The translations under genes were made by a program, and so were the position numbers. The notes under the pieces are model-generated. The model had not been told where the DNA came from, did no database searches, and saw only the letters and a list, made by a program, of their open reading frames with translations. This document shows, piece by piece, positions 7,114 to 11,213 of a DNA stretch of 11,213 nt; positions within the stretch are counted from its first letter, which is position 1, and each line of letters opens with the position of its first letter. Source of the stretch: an uncultured Rikenellaceae bacterium (GTDB taxonomy: Bacteria; Bacteroidota; Bacteroidia; Bacteroidales; Rikenellaceae); NCBI GenBank assembly GCA_949284665.1, contig CASDWR010000096.1:1-11213 (forward strand). The letters run 5' to 3'.

Positions 7114-7470
7114 ATGAACAATTACGAAACCGTTTTCATTGCCACCCCTGTGCTTTCAGACATGCAGTTGCAGGAGGTATTTGGCAAATTCCGCGGTGTT
7201 ATCACCGAAAACGGGGGTCAGATTGTCAACGAAGAGGAGTGGGGTTTGAAAAAATTGGCCTATCCGATTCAGAAAAAGACCACCGGTTACTATTTCCTGT
7301 TCGAATTTACGGGTGAGGGTTCCATTGTTGAAACGCTCGAAACCCAGTATCGTCGTGATGAACGCATCATCCGTTTCCTTACATTCAGGCAGGACAAATA
7401 CGCTGTCGAGTATTCAGAGAAACGCAGGAACAAACTCTCGAACAAAAACGCAGAAAAAAAGGAGGAGTAA
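7114..7470 (+). CDS. rpsF: 30S ribosomal protein bS6
   Basis: bS6 binds the 30S platform as a heterodimer with bS18. The 118-aa product starts [16 protein letters not shown] and shows [23 protein letters not shown] and YYFLFEF, typical of bS6. The tail is charged and Lys/Glu-rich, ending NKNAEKKEE. An ATG at 7015 is in frame, but its extra 33 residues include the promoter, so 7114 is the start. No Shine-Dalgarno precedes it. In Bacteroidota bS6 is one of three proteins, with bS18 and bS21, that sequester the 3' end of 16S rRNA. The last codons (AAG GAG GAG TAA) double as the Shine-Dalgarno for rpsR, 3 bp downstream. Confidence 0.97.
   Translation: MNNYETVFIATPVLSDMQLQEVFGKFRGVITENGGQIVNEEEWGLKKLAYPIQKKTTGYYFLFEFTGEGSIVETLETQYRRDERIIRFLTFRQDKYAVEYSEKRRNKLSNKNAEKKEE
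7458..7465 (+). promoter_or_regulatory. Strong Shine-Dalgarno of rpsR (atypical for Bacteroidota)
   Basis: AAAGGAGG lies 8 nt before the rpsR ATG and overlaps the end of rpsF. It is fully complementary to the usual 16S anti-SD CCUCCUUU. Most other genes in the window lack such a sequence. Confidence 0.85.
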
Positions 7471-7473
7471 ACG

Positions 7474-7752
7474 ATGGCTACACCGAATAATGCACAATCT
7501 GAAATCAGATATCTCAACCCTGTAACGGTTGATGTGAAGAAGAAAAAATATTGCCGTTTCAAAAAAGCGGGAATCAAATATGTCGACTACAAGGATGGAG
7601 AATTCCTGAAGAAATTCTTGAATGAACAGGGTAAAATCCTTCCTCGCCGTTTGACCGGTACGTCCCAGAAGTTTCAGAAAAAAGTGGCTCAAGCCGTAAA
7701 ACGTGCACGCCATTTGGCTATTCTGCCTTTCGTAACCGATTTGATGAAATAA
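7474..7752 (+). CDS. rpsR: 30S ribosomal protein bS18
   Basis: bS18 pairs with bS6 on the 30S platform near the mRNA exit and the 16S 3' end. The 92-aa product contains [40 protein letters not shown] and [20 protein letters not shown], the full bS18 core with a short N-terminal extension. It starts 3 bp after the rpsF stop, so translation may be coupled. Its strong Shine-Dalgarno is unusual in this phylum. In Bacteroidota ribosomes bS18, bS21 and bS6 bury the anti-SD, and SDs at bS18 or bS21 genes have been proposed as autoregulatory sensors: only ribosomes short of these proteins would read them. Confidence 0.97.
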   Translation: MATPNNAQSEIRYLNPVTVDVKKKKYCRFKKAGIKYVDYKDGEFLKKFLNEQGKILPRRLTGTSQKFQKKVAQAVKRARHLAILPFVTDLMK

Positions 7753-7754
7753 TT

Positions 7755-7762
7755 AAAGGAGG
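7755..7762 (+). promoter_or_regulatory. Strong Shine-Dalgarno of rplI
   Basis: AAAGGAGG lies 8 nt before the rplI ATG, in the 18-bp rpsR-rplI gap. Sequence and spacing are the same as in front of rpsR. Confidence 0.8.
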
Positions 7763-7770
7763 GAAAAACA

Positions 7771-8211
7771 ATGGAAGTCATTCTTATAAAAGACGTGGAA
7801 AATCTGGGTTATACCAACGAAATCGTATCGGTTAAGCCCGGATACGCCAACAATTATCTCCTTCCGCAAGGCTTAGCCAAAGTTGCAACGCCGTCGGCAA
7901 AGAAAGTGTTGGCTGAAAATCTGAAACAGCGTGCTCATAAGGACGCGAAAATTCTTGCTGACGCTCAAGCGCTTGCAGCTAAAATCGAAGCCCTTGCACT
8001 CGTTATCACCGCCAAAGCCGAAGAGGGTAAAATCTTTGGATCGGTTACTTCGTCCGACATCGCGGCCAAACTTGCCGACAATGGGATCGAAGTCGATCGC
8101 AAGAGTATCGTCGTAGATACTGTAAAACAGGTGGGCGAATACGAAGCAGTGGTAAAACTTCACAAGGAGGTGAAGGCTGTGGTCAAATTCTCGGTAGTCG
8201 CTGAGGAGTAG
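7771..8211 (+). CDS. rplI: 50S ribosomal protein bL9
   Basis: bL9 binds 23S rRNA at the base of the L1 stalk and reaches across the ribosome through a long helix. The 146-aa product has the N-terminal signature MEVILIKDVENLGYTNEIVSVKPGYANNYLLPQGLA (cited by parts: VENLGY, VKPGYANNYL, PQGLA), an Ala/Lys-rich connecting helix around 40-80, and the C-terminal domain starting at GKIFGSVTSSDIA. The length is normal. It starts 18 bp after the rpsR stop behind a strong Shine-Dalgarno and ends in tandem TAG and TAA stops. Confidence 0.97.
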   Translation: MEVILIKDVENLGYTNEIVSVKPGYANNYLLPQGLAKVATPSAKKVLAENLKQRAHKDAKILADAQALAAKIEALALVITAKAEEGKIFGSVTSSDIAAKLADNGIEVDRKSIVVDTVKQVGEYEAVVKLHKEVKAVVKFSVVAEE

Positions 8212-8239
8212 TAAAATAAATTAAAAAATACAAAACACG

Positions 8240-8506
8240 ATGAAAAAAGGCATTCATCCTGAGAACTATCGCTTGGTGGCATTCAAAGACATGTCAAACG
8301 ATACGGTGTTTTTGTGCAGATCCGCCGTTTCTACCAAAGAGACTATCGAAGTGAACGGCGAAACCTATCCCGTGTATAAAATGGAAATCTCCAATACCTC
8401 TCACCCTTTCTATACCGGTAAGATGAAATTGGTAGATACTGCAGGACGCGTCGATAAGTTTATGAGCCGCTATCAAAAACATTACGACAAGAAAAACGGT
8501 AAATAA
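8240..8506 (+). CDS. rpmE2: 50S ribosomal protein bL31, type B
   Basis: The 88-aa product starts MKKGIHPENYRLVAFKDMSND and contains TKETIEVNGETYPVYKMEISNTSHPFYTG (cited by parts: KETIEV, YPVYKMEIS, SHPFYTG) and GRVDKFMSRYQKHY, typical of bL31. The zinc-ribbon cysteines are missing: a single Cys stands in FLCRSA. This marks the zinc-independent type B form, which is common in Bacteroidota. It follows rplI by 28 bp with an A-rich, Shine-Dalgarno-free leader and no visible promoter, so it is probably the last gene of the operon. A terminator lies 24 bp downstream. Confidence 0.95.
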   Translation: MKKGIHPENYRLVAFKDMSNDTVFLCRSAVSTKETIEVNGETYPVYKMEISNTSHPFYTGKMKLVDTAGRVDKFMSRYQKHYDKKNGK

Positions 8507-8530
8507 TCGACAGGTTCCTGTCGTCAAGTG

Positions 8531-8567
8531 AAGGGGTTGTCCAAAACAAAGTGGACAACCCCTTTTT
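8531..8567 (+). terminator. Intrinsic terminator of the ribosomal protein operon
   Basis: A perfect 13-bp stem pairs 8531-8543 (AAGGGGTTGTCCA) with 8552-8564, closing an 8-nt loop. It is followed by a run of T residues to 8567. It sits just after rpmE. The minus-strand side lacks a good U tract, so it mainly acts on the plus strand. Confidence 0.9.
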
Positions 8568-8619
8568 GCTGGATAAAGTGTTGAGATGGGAGGATAGGAT
8601 AGGATGGTTACTATGGTAT

Positions 8620-9441
8620 TTAGTTTTTCGGCTTCAGTGGTGAATCGGGTTCCTTTGCCATAGCGATGTAAAAAAGTCGATCGAGAAGTGACGGTGAGAA
8701 TTTCTTGATCAAATGTGTCAACCGTCCTTCGTATTCCATTAGCAACAATCTTTTCCCATGTGCTACACCTTTTGCAATACGGTGTGCAACTTCTTCGGCG
8801 GTCATCATTTTTTCCTCTTTCCTGGGTGTCTCGCCCTGAGCCGATCCGTCAGCCGTCAATGCCGAAAACCGGACATTCGAAGCCGTGAATCCGGGACACG
8901 CGATCATGACACGGACCCCTTTTTTCAGATTCTCTATACGAACCGTTTCCAAAAATCCGGTCATGGCATATTTCGATGCGGAATATCCGGTTCTGCCAGG
9001 TAGGCCGTGGAGTCCGGCTACGGAAGAGACACCTACGATCGTGCCTCGCGATTCCTGAAGATATGGAAGCGCATATTTGGTACAATATACACACCCCCAG
9101 AAGTTGACTTCCATCAGTCTGTGGAGTACGTCGAGAGCTACATCGTCCAATATGGCTCGCATCGATATCCCTGCGTTGCAGATCAGAATATCGACACTCC
9201 CGAATTGTTTTACTGCCAAGTCGATAAGAGCCTTGCACTCCTGTTCTTTCGTTACGTCCGTAGCCATACATACCGCCTGTCCGCCTTTGGAGACGATCTC
9301 GCTCGTAATGATTTCCAGCTTGTCGACTTGTCTGGCCCCCAATACCACCCTCGCTCCCAGTCGGGCAAATTCATAGGCAAGGGCTTTGCCTATGCCGGAA
9401 GATGCACCTGTAATTACGACTGTTTTACCGTTAAAATTCAT
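8620..9441 (-). CDS. Short-chain dehydrogenase/reductase (SDR), classical type
   Basis: This NAD(P)-dependent oxidoreductase has 273 aa. The cofactor motif TGASSGIG is at 11-18, DV at 62-63, NAG at 89-91, catalytic Asn at 113 (EVNFWG), Ser at 140 (VGVSSVAG) and YSASK at 153-157, so the catalytic tetrad is complete. The Arg-rich segment after strand 2 (LGARQVDK) suggests NADPH preference. The C-terminal extension after residue 210 is longer than a minimal SDR and includes basic and hydrophobic stretches (LTHLIKKF, LLDRLFYIAMA), as in membrane-associated DHRS7/ketosphinganine reductase-like SDRs; substrate unknown. The start is ATG 9441 or the in-frame ATG at 9450 (adds MCK). It begins 10-19 bp after the radical SAM gene and is probably co-transcribed with it. 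Larger upstream frames overlap that gene and are not SDR-like. Confidence 0.92.
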   Translation of the reverse strand: MNFNGKTVVITGASSGIGKALAYEFARLGARVVLGARQVDKLEIITSEIVSKGGQAVCMATDVTKEQECKALIDLAVKQFGSVDILICNAGISMRAILDDVALDVLHRLMEVNFWGCVYCTKYALPYLQESRGTIVGVSSVAGLHGLPGRTGYSASKYAMTGFLETVRIENLKKGVRVMIACPGFTASNVRFSALTADGSAQGETPRKEEKMMTAEEVAHRIAKGVAHGKRLLLMEYEGRLTHLIKKFSPSLLDRLFYIAMAKEPDSPLKPKN

Positions 9442-9460
9442 TTTACACATTTGTATGAAG

Positions 9461-11213
9461 TTATATTTGCAATAGTCCGAAATCACGCAAGATATCCCAT
9501 TTCTTCGAATGATAAAGAATCGCAAAAGGCTCGTCACTATATTGCATATAGATCCGTCTTGCCTCGTCAAAAGTGACCGGAGAGGCATTGATCCGGCATC
9601 GCGAAGTGATCTCCATGAGAAAATCGGCATCACTGTCGGGCAATCCGATGCGTTTCTGGGATACGATATTGCATACCGATATTCCCCCCGCGACACGTTG
9701 CATCTCATCCCCGATCCACACGATTCGTGCATTGGGGTCGAATATCCTGCATGCGTCGGGTTTGATTAGATGGTCGCTTATCAATGTAGGCTCTATCGTG
9801 GTAGCGGGCACCTTCATCGGAAACCATTTGTGAACCGGTTTGTTGAGACCGTAACCGGCCAGATAGTTTGAGAGGGAAGTTGTAAGTACCTCTCCCAGGG
9901 TCTTGATGTCATATCCTCTGTTTTCCGAAAAGAAAAGTTCGTTGTTCGCGAACGGGTTGGGCATACGTCCCTTACGGGTTACTCCATACGCTTCTGGGCA
10001 CTGTCCTGACGGACTGTACAATGTCATGGCATACCTGTGCCAGAATGCCGAATCAAGAAGCTCTGCGGTGAACATCTGGCGAACGATCTCCATCGCGTCG
10101 ATGCTTTCTTGAAATGTTTCGGTCGGGAAACCGTACATGAGATAGGCATGTACCATGATGCCTGCCCTCTTGAAATTACGCATGGCTATTGTCGCCTGCT
10201 CGATGGTAATACCCTTGTTTATGATCGACAGCAAACGATCCGATGCGACTTCCAAACCGCCCGATACGGCAATACAACCTGCGGCGGCCAACAAATTGCA
10301 CAAATCGCCCGTATATGCTTTTTCAAAACGGATATTCGTCCACCATGTGTAATTTCTCCGGCGTTTGAGAAGTTCGATCGACAGTTCTTTCAATAATCTG
10401 GGTGAGGCGGCTTCATCTACGAAATGAAATCCCGAAGATCCGGTCGTTTCTGCTACACGGTCCATCCAGTCAACGATCTCGGCAGCCGGTGCACTTTCAT
10501 AACGGCCGATATAATCAAGACTCGTATCGCAAAAGGCACATTTTGCCCAGTAACACCCGTGTGAAAGCATCATTTTGTTCCATCTTCCATCGCTCCAGAG
10601 ACGGTGCATCGGATTGGTGACCTCGCATAGCGAAAAGTAACGATCGTGCGGTAATCCGGAAAAATCCGGACAACCGCGTTCTTCGTGGGAGATGTGCGCT
10701 TCACCAGGCACATAACCCGCAACGGTTTGGACATTTGTCGGAGCCATCCCTCCTAGCAATTGATCCAATGCCACTTCACCGTCGTCTAAAATAATATAAT
10801 CTACATATTTAAAAATTGATCTGTCGGATATCTCTCTCAACTCGGTTGTCGGATAGCCGCCTCCTATACACACGGTAATGCCCGGTTGGTGCTCTTTCAG
10901 ATAGCCGGCACAACGCAATGCCGACATGAGATTGCCTGGGAATGGAACGGTAAAACCAACGATTTTCGGGTGAAAACGTATGATCTCTTTTTGTAAAAGT
11001 TCGAGCATCCGGCATTCGATGGGGTTGGGGGATCGCTGCAATTCCATTTCCATGGAGGAAAATTCGGCCAGCGATACGGAAATATGTTCCGCATAACGTA
11101 CGATTTCGAAAAGTTCGGTTATCGTACCACGTATATAGTCGCTGATATCTTGAAGATAAAGAGTTGCCATGTGACGTGCACAATCGCGGAAACCGAGCCA
11201 TCCGAACCCTTCC
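9461..11213 (-). CDS. B12-binding-like radical SAM protein, 5'-partial at window edge
   Basis: A putative Fe-S radical SAM enzyme of unknown substrate. The first ATG in the window is at 11170 (569 aa), but the frame stays open for 14 more codons to the edge. The 11170 start also leaves the N-terminal domain short, so the true start probably lies outside. Numbered from 11170, residues about 60-140 resemble a cobalamin-binding Rossmann half (IVGFTVPFPG, VCIGGGYPTTEL, VDYIILDDGE) without a DxHxxG motif. The radical SAM core runs about 200-400, with SHGCYWAKCAFCDTSLDYI (C206, C211, C214), FVDEAAS, WWTNIRFEKAY, SGGLEVAS and YLMYGFPTET. The C-terminal 170 residues are not recognised. The cluster motif is CX4CX2C, not the canonical CX3CX2C. 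An SDR gene follows by 10-19 bp. Confidence 0.88.
   Translation of the reverse strand, partial: EGFGWLGFRDCARHMATLYLQDISDYIRGTITELFEIVRYAEHISVSLAEFSSMEMELQRSPNPIECRMLELLQKEIIRFHPKIVGFTVPFPGNLMSALRCAGYLKEHQPGITVCIGGGYPTTELREISDRSIFKYVDYIILDDGEVALDQLLGGMAPTNVQTVAGYVPGEAHISHEERGCPDFSGLPHDRYFSLCEVTNPMHRLWSDGRWNKMMLSHGCYWAKCAFCDTSLDYIGRYESAPAAEIVDWMDRVAETTGSSGFHFVDEAASPRLLKELSIELLKRRRNYTWWTNIRFEKAYTGDLCNLLAAAGCIAVSGGLEVASDRLLSIINKGITIEQATIAMRNFKRAGIMVHAYLMYGFPTETFQESIDAMEIVRQMFTAELLDSAFWHRYAMTLYSPSGQCPEAYGVTRKGRMPNPFANNELFFSENRGYDIKTLGEVLTTSLSNYLAGYGLNKPVHKWFPMKVPATTIEPTLISDHLIKPDACRIFDPNARIVWIGDEMQRVAGGISVCNIVSQKRIGLPDSDADFLMEITSRCRINASPVTFDEARRIYMQYSDEPFAILYHSKKWDILRDFGLLQI

Noticed and set aside
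55..8211. Reassignment of TAG or TAA to sense in this organism
   Set aside because: TAG is the natural stop of the thioesterase gene, adk and rplI, and TAA of most other genes, at their correct family lengths.
8508..8523. CGACAGG-TT-CCTGTCG palindrome after rpmE
   Set aside because: Short 7-bp arms with a 2-nt centre; the real terminator lies just downstream. Possible accessory site, but no support.
8591..8605. Three tandem AGGAT units
   Set aside because: A 15-bp microsatellite of this size is expected by chance and lies in an unremarkable gap.
9442..9732. 97-residue N-terminal extension of the SDR frame
   Set aside because: It overlaps the radical SAM gene in another frame and is not SDR-like; the TGASSGIG motif fits a start at 9441 or 9450.

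Overview
The window reads as an ordinary, gene-dense chromosomal segment of a Bacteroidota bacterium, most likely Bacteroidales. An Alistipes/Rikenellaceae-like relative is possible but not shown. Three things support this: protein sequences of Bacteroidales type (PdxJ, CCA-adding enzyme, short adenylate kinase, type B L31); promoters of the TTTG-N18-20-TAnnTTTG kind used by the Bacteroidota primary sigma factor; and almost no Shine-Dalgarno sequences in front of genes. I see no transposon, phage, CRISPR array, tRNA or rRNA.

Layout. 1-627 (minus): NAD kinase gene nadK, running off the left edge and broken by an in-frame TAG in its most conserved motif. 683-1399 (plus): pdxJ for vitamin B6 synthesis. 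1507-2928 (plus): cca/pcnB-like tRNA nucleotidyltransferase, split by an in-frame TAA. 2929-3183: no recognisable gene, closed by a strong hairpin terminator at 3184-3222. 3249-3983 (minus): yebC family. 4093-5102 (plus): a TsaC-type threonylcarbamoyl-AMP synthase and a hotdog thioesterase. 5174-6199 (minus): thiL for thiamine diphosphate. 6307-6882 (plus): adk. 7114-8506 (plus): ribosomal protein cluster rpsF-rpsR-rplI-rpmE, ending in a terminator at 8531-8567. 8620-9441 (minus) and 9461-11213 (minus): a short-chain dehydrogenase downstream of a B12-binding-like radical SAM protein that appears to run off the right edge.

Most genes serve translation or cofactor supply: NADP, pyridoxal phosphate and thiamine diphosphate synthesis, tRNA CCA ends, t6A, and ribosomal proteins. 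Several gene pairs are divergent. The thiL/adk pair has two exact promoters whose upstream elements interleave in one small gap.

The most noteworthy points are: (1) two separate nonsense codons in the neighbouring housekeeping genes nadK and cca, with reading frame and conservation continuing on the far side; (2) strong Shine-Dalgarno sequences at rpsR and rplI only, fitting the known idea that bS18, which helps hide the anti-SD in Bacteroidota ribosomes, controls its own translation; (3) a rpsF promoter spacer filled by nested inverted repeats; (4) a radical SAM protein with CX4CX2C spacing instead of CX3CX2C. I did not find a clearly new multi-gene system.
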